DNA from: DASTFP01 sp963744345
GTDB lineage: Bacteria; Verrucomicrobiota; Verrucomicrobiia; Chthoniobacterales; Terrimicrobiaceae
Direction: 5' to 3'
Length of the DNA stretch: 64,000 nt
NCBI GenBank assembly: GCA_963744345.1
Contig: CAVUTD010000017.1
Location: 248,001-312,000 of the forward strand
Part shown: positions 8,406 through 16,755 of the stretch, one piece after another
Position numbering within the stretch: the stretch's first letter is position 1
Layout: the number at the start of each line of letters is the position of its first letter
Position numbers and translations under genes: made by a program
Notes under the pieces: generated by a model
The model's input: only the letters and a program-made list of their open reading frames with translations
The model's database searches: none
Told to the model about the DNA's origin: nothing

Positions 8406-10184
8406 ATGAAACCGAAAAAGACATCTTCGCCTTCTCCGAAAAGCTCTGCTCCTGATCGCGGTCAGGTTATGAATGGCGCGGAGATTCTGGTAAGTTGCCT
8501 GGAGCGGGAAGGAGTTAAATTGGTTTTTGCTTACCCTGGTGGAGCTTCAATGCCTATTCATCAGGCTCTCACCAAGTCGAAAAAGATCCGGGTAGTGCTT
8601 CCCCGGCATGAGCAGGGCGGTGCATTTGGGGCGGAGGGCTACGCGCGCGCGACGGGAAAAGCTGGCGTTTGCATGGCTACTTCGGGGCCTGGCGCGACCA
8701 ATCTTGTCACCGGAATCGCGGACGCGTTCATGGACTCCGCTCCGCTGGTGGCCATCACCGGCCAAGTCAATCAGAACATGATTGGCAGAGGGGCCTTCCA
8801 GGAGACGGATGTCTTCGGGATGACCTTACCGATGGTTAAGCATAGCTATCTTGTCTGGGACATTAACGACATCCCGCGGATTGTTAAGGAGGCCTTCCAC
8901 ATCGCGGTAACCGGCCGCCCGGGACCAGTGCTTATCGATATTCCGAAGAACATTCAACTCCAGCGCACTCAGCCGATCTATCCCCGCTCAGTAAAGCTTC
9001 GCGGGTACCGTCCAATCAAAAAAGCCGAAGATCTGGCGATTCAGGAAATGATCGGGCTGATTGAAAGCGCCAGAAAGCCGCTCATTTACTGTGGGGGAGG
9101 AGTTATTACAGGCGATGCCTCGAAGGAGTTAACAGAATTCGCTCAACGAACGCAGATTCCCGTCACAACGACTCTCATGGGAGTCGGCGGGTTTCCGGAG
9201 GACCATCCCCTGGCTCTCAAATGGCTGGGAATGCATGGCACTGTTTATGCCAATAATGCGGCGAACGAGGCGGACCTCCTTCTCGCGATCGGAGTGCGCT
9301 TTGATGATCGCGTAACCGGCAAGGTTGAGAAGTTTTGTGAACACGGCACGATCGTGCATATCGATATCGATAACTCCGAGCTCAACAAAAATAAGCTCGT
9401 GAGATTGCCCATCCTCAGCGATCTTAAATACGCTTTGGAGCGCGCCAATGGCATTCTTGCGACCATGGGGCGAGCCTCGCTTTCCAAAGGCTACACCCGC
9501 TTTCCAGAGTGGTACAAACAGATCGAGCGCTGGAAGGCCGAGCATCCCCTCACCTTCAAGGATACCGAGGACGTCATTCAGCCGCAATATGTCATTAAAA
9601 CGCTGTATGAGCTGACCGGAGGAGACGCGATCATCACCACGGGCGTGGGTCAACACCAAATGTGGGCAGGCCAGTACTACAATTTCACCAAACCTCGCAC
9701 ATTCATCACATCCGCCGGACTCGGTGCGATGGGCTTTGGTTATCCGGCGGCCATCGGGGCGAAACTGGCGCATCCGGACAGGCAGGTGGTGGACGTCGAT
9801 GGCGACGGTTCATTCCTCATGAATGTTCAAGAACTGGCCACTGCTCACATTGAGAAGATTGCCGCGAAGGTGATCATTCTCAATAACCAGCACCTTGGCA
9901 TGGTCGTTCAGTGGGAGGATCGCTTCCATGGCGGAAACAGAGGGCATACGTTCCTTGGAGATCCGAAGGACCTCAAGCGCATCTACCCCGATTATGTCGA
10001 GCTCTGCAAAGGATTCGGCGTGACTTGCGAGCGCGTCCGGCATAAGAAAGAAGTCCCCGCGGCAATCAAGCGCATGCTAGATTCCGAAGAGACCTACGTT
10101 CTCGACATCATGGTGCCCTACACCGAGCACGTCCTGCCGATGATCCCTTCAGGGATGACTTACAAAGATATCATCACCGAGTAG
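8406..10184 (+). CDS. ilvB: acetolactate synthase, large subunit
   Basis: ThDP-dependent first enzyme of branched-chain amino acid synthesis (two pyruvate to acetolactate, or pyruvate plus 2-oxobutyrate). About 592 residues from ATG 8406; ATG 8469 (MNGAEIL) is an alternative. Visible features are FAYPGGASMP, the activating Glu69 in RHEQGGAFGAEG, TSGPGATNLVTGIADA, and the ThDP/Mg motif DVDGDGSFLMN with the paired NN at LNNQHLGM. The length fits the family. The regulatory subunit gene ilvN and ilvC, which usually follow, are absent; the next gene is convergent. Confidence 0.95.
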   Translation: MKPKKTSSPSPKSSAPDRGQVMNGAEILVSCLEREGVKLVFAYPGGASMPIHQALTKSKKIRVVLPRHEQGGAFGAEGYARATGKAGVCMATSGPGATNLVTGIADAFMDSAPLVAITGQVNQNMIGRGAFQETDVFGMTLPMVKHSYLVWDINDIPRIVKEAFHIAVTGRPGPVLIDIPKNIQLQRTQPIYPRSVKLRGYRPIKKAEDLAIQEMIGLIESARKPLIYCGGGVITGDASKELTEFAQRTQIPVTTTLMGVGGFPEDHPLALKWLGMHGTVYANNAANEADLLLAIGVRFDDRVTGKVEKFCEHGTIVHIDIDNSELNKNKLVRLPILSDLKYALERANGILATMGRASLSKGYTRFPEWYKQIERWKAEHPLTFKDTEDVIQPQYVIKTLYELTGGDAIITTGVGQHQMWAGQYYNFTKPRTFITSAGLGAMGFGYPAAIGAKLAHPDRQVVDVDGDGSFLMNVQELATAHIEKIAAKVIILNNQHLGMVVQWEDRFHGGNRGHTFLGDPKDLKRIYPDYVELCKGFGVTCERVRHKKEVPAAIKRMLDSEETYVLDIMVPYTEHVLPMIPSGMTYKDIITE

Positions 10185-10195
10185 CGCTTTCACCT

Positions 10196-10816
10196 TCAAG
10201 GGCGTGGCGCCTCCGCGAATTCTCCACGCCGCCTGTAAAAGTCAAAGCGGGCAATGATGGCCGCGATGTAGTTCTTCGTGCTCGGAAAATCCATCACCGC
10301 CTGAAGATCTCCTGCGCTTGCAGTCTCACCCATGCCGGAGTCTTGTACCCAACGCCGGACACGTGTGCGTCCGGCATTGTATTCCGCAAGAGCGAAAGGG
10401 AGAGGATTGTCCTTTGCCGCCCAATGTGTCAGCGCGCGATTGAGGTACCAGGTACCGGCTTCGATGTTCACCTTGGGGTCAAAAAGATCAGTCGCGACAA
10501 AGGTTTGAATCTTCTCCGCGCGTGCCCAATCCGTGGCGGCTTTTTCGGTTATTTGCATGAGACCACGTTCGCCCTGCAGTCCAACCTTCCCTGGCTGAAA
10601 TTGGCTTTCGCGCCAGATCACGGCTTTGATTAGCTCCGGCGCGACGTCGTAGCGTTCAGAGGCCTGGCGAATGAGATCGTCGTATCTCTTGAACCGCCAG
10701 GAGAAAACCAATTCCCGCACCAGGTATCGTGGATCCTCTGAGATCAGGATGTAAACGGAAAGTCCCACCGCCAGCACTGCCGCGAGCGCGAGTAGAGCGG
10801 CTAGGTGCTTCTTCAT
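10196..10816 (-). CDS. lytic transglycosylase (SLT family)
   Basis: A 206-residue murein-cleaving enzyme with an N-terminal membrane anchor or uncleaved signal (MKKHLAALLALAAVLAVGL). The SLT domain shows the catalytic Glu in IWRESQFQP, the GERGLMQI motif, and ALAEYNAGRTRVRRW. It cleaves the MurNAc-GlcNAc bond to form 1,6-anhydroMurNAc in the periplasm. Compared with full Slt70 it contains only the catalytic domain, as in membrane-bound Mlt-type enzymes. It is convergent with ilvB (11-base gap). Confidence 0.9.
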   Translation of the reverse strand: MKKHLAALLALAAVLAVGLSVYILISEDPRYLVRELVFSWRFKRYDDLIRQASERYDVAPELIKAVIWRESQFQPGKVGLQGERGLMQITEKAATDWARAEKIQTFVATDLFDPKVNIEAGTWYLNRALTHWAAKDNPLPFALAEYNAGRTRVRRWVQDSGMGETASAGDLQAVMDFPSTKNYIAAIIARFDFYRRRGEFAEAPRP

Positions 10817-10925
10817 TGGAACCCAAAATCATACATGCGCGGGCAAGCCGCTGCATTGTTTTCGTGCATGAGCCGGCGCACCAAATTCTTTCGCAGGCAG
10901 AAGCCTCCTGCCATACTATGCTGGC

Positions 10926-13145
10926 ATGGCGAGCTATGCGAGGGTCCTTCCCGATCGAGCCGGAGATCGCGCCCTCGACTATGCGATTCCCGAAGCTTTT
11001 GCGAATTCGGTTGCGCCCGGCTCACGCGTTCGTGTGCCACTACGCGCAAAACAGGTTCTGGCGACCGTTATCGAGACTCTTGATGTCTCAGCGGTGAAGT
11101 TCCCCCGTGAAATTCAAGCGGTCATCGGGGGTGCACCTCTCATTCGGCCCAGCCTGCTCGGAATTGCTCGCTGGATTTCAGAATACTATTGCTGCCCGCT
11201 GGAAACGGCCATGGCCGCCGTGCTGCCACAGGTTGTCCGCCAGGGGAAGATCAAAGCGCGACGGCTCAATTTCGCCCGACTAGCAAAGAAGGCTTCCGCC
11301 GAGGAGATGGCGCAACTTGGCCGCAAGGCGCCGCGGCAGCTCGACGCCCTGCGGGCTCTCCAGAGCGCCGGTGGTCCGCGGCCGGTTGCGGAACTGGCCC
11401 AGTCAGCTGGGGTGAACGAGTCAGTGTTCCGCGCGCTCGAACGCCACGGTTGGCTGACTATTGAGGCGCAAGTCGTCGCGCGCGAACCGTTCTCAGGTGA
11501 GACGTTTCTACCCACCAGCAAGCTTATGCTGAACGACGAACAACGCGTCGCTGTGGAAGCTCTCAATCAGGCGATTGAGGATCCGAGCCGGCCTCTGCTG
11601 CTCTTCGGCGTCACCGGGAGCGGAAAGACGGAAATTTATCTGCAAGCCATACAGCATGCGCTCAGTCTCGGCCGGACCGCGCTCGTCCTGGTGCCTGAGA
11701 TCTCCCTCACGCCGCAGACGGTGGAACGTTTTAAGGCACGATTCGCCGACTTTCAGCAAGAGGTTGCGGTGCTTCACAGCCATCTCTCTGCGGGCGAACG
11801 TTACGACGAATGGTACAAGATTCATTCGGGTGCGACGCGCATCGTTATCGGCGCGAGGAGCGCCGTCTTCGCGCCGCTTGACCGCCTGGGGATTATTATC
11901 GTCGATGAGGAGCACGAAGGCTCTTACAAGCAGGAGGAAGCGCCTCGTTATCATGCCCGGGATGTCGCTGTGTTGCGGGCCCAGCGGGAAAGGTGTGCCG
12001 TTGTGTTGGGCAGCGCGACTCCCTCCATGGAGAGTTGGCGCAATGTGCAGACCGGAAAATATCGACTCTTGCAACTCCGCCAGCGTGTCGACGGTCGCCG
12101 CATGCCGCTCATCCGGGTGCTGGATATGCGCAGGACCGCCCGCTCGTCCGGATTCGACGCGATTTGCGCGCCTGCCCTGGTCGACGCCATCCGGAAGCGC
12201 TTGGCCGATGGCGAGCAGACGATCCTTTTCCTCAACCGGAGAGGCTTTTCCACGACAATGCTCTGCCAGGCGTGTGGTTACGTCTGCAGATGCGTGGATT
12301 GCAGTGTGTCGCTCACCTACCATCGTGACGCCGCCCAGCTTGCATGTCACATTTGCGGATATAATGAGCGCACGCCCAAAGCGTGTCCCGCATGCAAAGA
12401 TCCAGCGATTCGGCACTCCGGCGTGGGGACGCAAAAGGTGGAGGATGCCGTCAAGCGCATGTTTCCGAATGCGCGGGTGGCACGAATGGATGCTGATGCG
12501 ATGAGCCGCAAGCACGCCTATTACCAAACCCTTCAAGCCTTCAAGGAAGGCACGATCGATATCCTGGTCGGAACACAGATGATCGCCAAAGGCCTGCATT
12601 TTCCGAATGTGACTCTCGTCGGAATCATCAATGCCGATTTGAGCCTCCATCTGCCGGATTTTCGCGCGGGAGAGCGGACCTTTCAGCTCCTCACTCAAGT
12701 CGCGGGGAGAGCCGGACGCGGCGAGGTCGAAGGGGAAGTCCTCGTCCAAACCTTCACGCCTTTCAGTCCAGCCATACAGTTCGCGCGCCATCATGATTTC
12801 GACGGTTTCTTTGAGCAGGAACTGGAATTTCGCGAGCGCTTTGGCTTCCCACCCTTTTCACGCATGATTCTCATCACGGTGCGCGCGCGCTTGCGTGAGC
12901 TCGCAGAATTCACTGCGCAAACCCTCGTGCGGCGATTGAAAGAAGCTGCGCCCCCAAAAACGGCGCTGGGCGACACGGCACCCGCTCCATTGGAAAAGGC
13001 GCGCGGCTACTATCGTTTTCAAACCACATTGCGCGGGGCATCCCCGCGACAACTCACCGGCGCAGTTCAGCAAACTCTTGCAGCCCTTTCATTGCCCGAG
13101 GATGTTTTTATCGCCGTGGATGTTGATCCGGTGAATCTACTGTGA
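10926..13145 (+). CDS. priA: primosomal protein N', replication restart helicase
   Basis: 3'-5' superfamily 2 helicase that reloads the replisome at stalled forks, 739 residues. The N-terminal 3'-DNA-binding domain starts ARVLPDRAGDRALDYAIP. Walker A is GVTGSGKTEIYLQ around 228-240, the DEEH box follows around 327, then the aromatic-rich SYKQEEAPRYHARDVA loop. The two-zinc cysteine cluster lies around 446-492 (CQACGYVCRCVDC, then CHICGYNERTPKACPAC). The helicase C-terminal part contains VGTQMIAKGLHFPNVTLV and QVAGRAGRG. It is intact. Confidence 0.96.
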   Translation: MASYARVLPDRAGDRALDYAIPEAFANSVAPGSRVRVPLRAKQVLATVIETLDVSAVKFPREIQAVIGGAPLIRPSLLGIARWISEYYCCPLETAMAAVLPQVVRQGKIKARRLNFARLAKKASAEEMAQLGRKAPRQLDALRALQSAGGPRPVAELAQSAGVNESVFRALERHGWLTIEAQVVAREPFSGETFLPTSKLMLNDEQRVAVEALNQAIEDPSRPLLLFGVTGSGKTEIYLQAIQHALSLGRTALVLVPEISLTPQTVERFKARFADFQQEVAVLHSHLSAGERYDEWYKIHSGATRIVIGARSAVFAPLDRLGIIIVDEEHEGSYKQEEAPRYHARDVAVLRAQRERCAVVLGSATPSMESWRNVQTGKYRLLQLRQRVDGRRMPLIRVLDMRRTARSSGFDAICAPALVDAIRKRLADGEQTILFLNRRGFSTTMLCQACGYVCRCVDCSVSLTYHRDAAQLACHICGYNERTPKACPACKDPAIRHSGVGTQKVEDAVKRMFPNARVARMDADAMSRKHAYYQTLQAFKEGTIDILVGTQMIAKGLHFPNVTLVGIINADLSLHLPDFRAGERTFQLLTQVAGRAGRGEVEGEVLVQTFTPFSPAIQFARHHDFDGFFEQELEFRERFGFPPFSRMILITVRARLRELAEFTAQTLVRRLKEAAPPKTALGDTAPAPLEKARGYYRFQTTLRGASPRQLTGAVQQTLAALSLPEDVFIAVDVDPVNLL

Positions 13146-13174
13146 TCCGGTGACCACTTTGCCCATCTTCCGCG

Positions 13175-15529
13175 ATGCACCTTCCTACGATTCCACGCTT
13201 TCTCGTCCGCTGGTCGATCCGGCTGGTCTTGTTGGTCATCTTCATCGGTCTTCCGGTCGCGATCATCTATTTCCGAGAAGTTGGGATCGGTTATGGGCTT
13301 AAGGATCGCGTCGCGGCTGCCCTGAGTGGAGACGGCGTCCGCACCGAGATCGGAAAGCTTTCGATTGACCCCTTCGCCGGACTGGTCGCCAGAAATGTCG
13401 AGGTATGGGAAAGCGGCCAAACAACGAATATCGCGCGGATCGAACGGCTGGTTGTTTCGATAAACTTTGCCGATTTGCTGGCAGGCAAGGTCATCATTGA
13501 TCAACTTCAACTTGATGAGACGGATGTGTCGATTCCGATCGGCCGCGATCCCGACGCCCCCAGGCTCAACCTAAAAGGAGTTTCCGCACAGCTGTCGATG
13601 CTCGCCGAGCAAATGCGGATCAGTTCATTTGAAGGAGAGGTGCAGGGAGTAAAAGTAGCACTTAGCGGCCAACTCCAGAATCCGCGAGCATTGCAACTTC
13701 AACACCCCGGAGCGCAAAAGCCAAAACCTGCCCAGCAACTCTTCCGGAAAATCCTTGAAAATCTTTCAGGATTAAAATTCTCCGGAACGCCCCCGGAGCT
13801 CCGGCTCAAGATCAGCGGGGACCTTGCTGATCTCAAGACCCTCCAGATTGCGCCAATCTCTCTGCGTGGCGGACCGATCATCGCTCCGAACTGGCGCATT
13901 GATGGCATTGAAGCGGACGCCGATTACGAAAAACAAACCTTGAACATCAAACGACTAAAGGTGCGCGTTTCAGGCGAGGAGTTAAGCCTTTCCGCGCAAT
14001 GGAAGGAGAGCATCTGGGATCTTGAGCTCTCCAGCACTCTGAAGCCTGCACACTTTGCACGGCTCTTGCCGAAGGACTCTCCGCTGAATGAACTGAAGCT
14101 CGTCGCCGCGCCGCATCTCGAAGCGACCGGCCGCATCGTCGCGGCAAGCTCTCCCGTTCACTATGATTTCACCGGCGCAGTTCAGGTCGGAAAATTTTCC
14201 TATCGCGGCATGGATTTCGAATCGTTCACAACCGACTTCGCCTCAAGCAACGGAAAAATCTTCCTGCAGAATGCAAAGCTTCTCTCCGGCGGCGGCCAAA
14301 TCAGCGCCAATCTGTTCATGGCGCCAGATGATTTTCGGCTTCGCCTCAACAACACCATCGCTCCAACGACCTTTGCCCCTCTCCTCGGCAAGAAGGAAAA
14401 AGAACTCCTGAAGTCGTTGGACTTTCGCGATGCTCCCAATTTGCAGCTGGACCTGCGGGGCTCCAGACCGGATCTCGCCACGATTACCGGAACCGGTTCC
14501 CTGCGCCTGGGCCGGACCTCCATGCGCGGCTACTCGCTCGACTGGGCTCAGTCAAAGCTAGAGATTGGGAACAGCGCCATCACGTATCGTGACTTCTCCT
14601 TGGGCCGGGGCAAGGCGATGGGGAAGGGCACATTCGTTTACGACTTCGGCGGACAGCAGGTCATCTTGAAGGGTGTCGAATCCACCATGCCTCCAGTCGA
14701 CGTCATGATGTGGATCGACCCGAAGATTGCCGAAACTATCAAGCCGTATCGTTTTCGCCAGCCCCCAAGGGTCCAGGCGGATGGCATTGTGCATCTCAAG
14801 GACCTTAAACGCAACGACCTTCATCTCGCTATCCAGTCTGATAGCGGTCTGGATTACGACCTGCTCAATCGAACGTTGAAATTTGGACGGACCCTGGCTG
14901 AGGTCAACATCAAGGGAACCAAAGTGCTTGCCAATATCAAGAGCGCGGAGTTGATGGAGGGCAATGTCGGGGTCAACGCCAACGTTTCCATCGACCCATC
15001 AGATCCGACGTTTGGAGTTGATGTAAGTCTTCGGCGACTCAATTTCGCCCAGCTAACAAAACTGTATTTCAACTATGAACAATCTTCTGGTGTCGGCAGC
15101 GGCAACTTTAAATTCACCGCCCGCATGCGTCAGGAACAACTGCTGCGTGGCGATGGAAGTCTCCGCGTCGAGCACGGACAGATTTTCGCCATCCCAATTC
15201 TGGGTCCTCTCTCCGAGATCATCAATCGGATCATTCCTGGAGCGGGCTTTCAGACCGCAAGCCTCGCCACAGCGGATTTCACTGTCGGAGACGGACGGAT
15301 CAACACGAAGAACCTGAAGATCGAAGGCGCAGGCTTCAGCCTTTACGGTTACGGAGATATTTTCTTTATGCAGGACAAGATGGACCTCTCCGTGCGCATC
15401 AACGCCCGCGGCATTCCCGGAATCCTCCTCTTTCCCGTAAGCAAGCTCTTCGAGTATGTCTCCGCGGGTTCGCTATCGAAACCCGTGTGGAGGCCAAAGA
15501 TTGTTCCACGCTTCGGGGGGGAAGGCTGA
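13175..15529 (+). CDS. AsmA-like envelope protein
   Basis: A 784-residue protein with one N-terminal membrane helix (about residues 12-33) followed by a long beta-rich periplasmic region of the AsmA/TamB/YhdP type. Visible family features are the LSIDPFAGLVARNVEVWE element after the helix, repeated beta-strand units, and a C-terminal block with LRVEHGQIFAIPILGPLSEIINRI and a final IPGILLFPVSKLFEY segment, as in AsmA C-terminal domains. Such proteins are implicated in lipid transport to, or biogenesis of, the outer membrane. It starts 29 bases after priA. Confidence 0.75.
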   Translation: MHLPTIPRFLVRWSIRLVLLVIFIGLPVAIIYFREVGIGYGLKDRVAAALSGDGVRTEIGKLSIDPFAGLVARNVEVWESGQTTNIARIERLVVSINFADLLAGKVIIDQLQLDETDVSIPIGRDPDAPRLNLKGVSAQLSMLAEQMRISSFEGEVQGVKVALSGQLQNPRALQLQHPGAQKPKPAQQLFRKILENLSGLKFSGTPPELRLKISGDLADLKTLQIAPISLRGGPIIAPNWRIDGIEADADYEKQTLNIKRLKVRVSGEELSLSAQWKESIWDLELSSTLKPAHFARLLPKDSPLNELKLVAAPHLEATGRIVAASSPVHYDFTGAVQVGKFSYRGMDFESFTTDFASSNGKIFLQNAKLLSGGGQISANLFMAPDDFRLRLNNTIAPTTFAPLLGKKEKELLKSLDFRDAPNLQLDLRGSRPDLATITGTGSLRLGRTSMRGYSLDWAQSKLEIGNSAITYRDFSLGRGKAMGKGTFVYDFGGQQVILKGVESTMPPVDVMMWIDPKIAETIKPYRFRQPPRVQADGIVHLKDLKRNDLHLAIQSDSGLDYDLLNRTLKFGRTLAEVNIKGTKVLANIKSAELMEGNVGVNANVSIDPSDPTFGVDVSLRRLNFAQLTKLYFNYEQSSGVGSGNFKFTARMRQEQLLRGDGSLRVEHGQIFAIPILGPLSEIINRIIPGAGFQTASLATADFTVGDGRINTKNLKIEGAGFSLYGYGDIFFMQDKMDLSVRINARGIPGILLFPVSKLFEYVSAGSLSKPVWRPKIVPRFGGEG

Positions 15530-15533
15530 GGCT

Positions 15534-15773
15534 TTATTTCATCAGCAGAGCGGCCCGCGCTCGCTTGATTTCACGGGTGATCTTGCGGTGGAGCCGGGCG
15601 GACATTCCCGTGACGCGGCGGGGAACGATTTTGCCGCTCTCGGTCACAAAGCGTTTGAGAAGCTCGGGATTTTTATAGTCGATTGCCTCCTCGGCGATGT
15701 CGGTGCGGCGCCGCGGCATCGAACGGTTGGCGCGACGAAACGCTGAGCGGCGCTTGGGTGTCTTGGGCTGCAT
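15534..15773 (-). CDS. rpsR: 30S ribosomal protein S18
   Basis: A 79-residue protein with the S18 core: IDYKNPELLKRFVTESGKI, then PRRVTGMSARLHRKITREIKRAR. It binds the platform of the small subunit with S6. It is the last gene of a tight minus-strand cluster, 6 bases after rpmG. S6, its usual genomic neighbour, is not here. It converges with the AsmA-like gene (4-base gap). Confidence 0.95.
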   Translation of the reverse strand: MQPKTPKRRSAFRRANRSMPRRRTDIAEEAIDYKNPELLKRFVTESGKIVPRRVTGMSARLHRKITREIKRARAALLMK

Positions 15774-15779
15774 GGCCGA

Positions 15780-15953
15780 TTACTTGATCTCCCGATGGAG
15801 CGTCCGGCGCCGCAGGAAGGGATTGTATTTCTTCTTCTCGAGGCGATTCGGAGTACGGGGACTCTTTTTGTTCCGGGTCGTCATGTATCGCGAAGGGGGC
15901 TTCCCCTCCGCTCTGGCCTCGGTGCACTCCAGAATGACAATTTCCTGCGGCAT
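15780..15953 (-). CDS. rpmG: 50S ribosomal protein L33
   Basis: A short gene of 57 codons plus TAA, read directly from the minus strand: it starts MPQEIVILECTEA at 15953 and continues with YMTTRNKKSPRTPNRLEKKK and a final TLHREIK. This is the L33 pattern, with the TTRNKK segment and the YNPFLRR element. Only one cysteine remains, so the zinc-ribbon of C+ type L33 is not complete (C- type). It lies 5 bases after the DksA-like gene and 6 bases before rpsR. Confidence 0.92.
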   Translation of the reverse strand: MPQEIVILECTEARAEGKPPSRYMTTRNKKSPRTPNRLEKKKYNPFLRRRTLHREIK

Positions 15954-15958
15954 CGTGA

Positions 15959-16606
15959 TTAATCTTTAATATCGGAGCTGCTTTCTTCGTCTTCTTCGCC
16001 GCCCTCTTCATCGGAGAGACCGAATAAGGAGACTACTGGCTGTCGAATACGCTGATAGCGGCTCCGCTTCTCCAATTCGGCCTGGCATTCGACGGTGTAG
16101 CGAGTGAAGGGGAGTGCTTCCAAACGAGCATGTGGGATTGCCTTACCACACATCTCGCAAATGCCATAGCTCCCGTTCTCGATGCGTTTCAGCGCCTCGT
16201 CAATTTCATAGAGGGAATCCTGCTCCTGCGAAAGCAGGCTGAGGGCAAAATCCCTGTCGTAGGCGTCACTACCCGCATCGGCCTGGTGCATCCCGAAGGC
16301 GCTTGCTTCGCTGCCTTCCGCTCGCGAGCGCAAGCTGTCTTTGGCTACCCCATTCATGGAATCCAGAAGAGTATCCTTCAAAGCAAGGAGCTTCTCCCGC
16401 TGCTTTTGCTCAAAAGGCGAGAGCGCACCGGTGCGCTTCGCAGACGGTGCAGGTGCCGGGTGAGCTTTTAGCTTCTCGGGAGGGGGCGTCTTCTCGTCGA
16501 GTGGAGACTGCTTCTTCGTCTCAACGCTCTTCGGCACGGTTTTGGATTTTGCTTCTTTCGGAACGGGCCTGGCAGGCTTGGGGGGTTTATGCGGATTGTT
16601 CGCCAT
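15959..16606 (-). CDS. DksA/TraR-family zinc-finger protein with long basic N-terminus
   Basis: A 215-residue protein. Residues 1-60 are lysine/proline-rich and probably disordered; 65-145 form the coiled-coil part ending RIENGSYGICEMCGKAIP; 150-174 is the zinc finger; the tail is acidic (EEGGEEDEESSSD). Cys150, Cys153 and Cys174 are present, but the usual third cysteine is Thr171. DksA-family proteins enter the RNA polymerase secondary channel and tune rRNA and stress transcription. Being first in a cluster with rpmG and rpsR fits a link to ribosome synthesis (inference). Confidence 0.85.
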   Translation of the reverse strand: MANNPHKPPKPARPVPKEAKSKTVPKSVETKKQSPLDEKTPPPEKLKAHPAPAPSAKRTGALSPFEQKQREKLLALKDTLLDSMNGVAKDSLRSRAEGSEASAFGMHQADAGSDAYDRDFALSLLSQEQDSLYEIDEALKRIENGSYGICEMCGKAIPHARLEALPFTRYTVECQAELEKRSRYQRIRQPVVSLFGLSDEEGGEEDEESSSDIKD

Positions 16607-16755
16607 CTCTCAGTCTCTAAAAAAGGGCGAATATGTAGCGCCATCGCGCACGTAGTGCAAGGGGATTCTTATTTCCGATACTCTTTCCTGCTCCCGAACG
16701 GCGCAAATGTCCGCCGTCGCCACAATGCCTTGGGAAGAAAACAACCCTGCAAACC

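Noticed and set aside
11508..12794. 428-codon minus-strand open frame
   Set aside because: Antisense shadow of priA, which carries all helicase motifs on the other strand.
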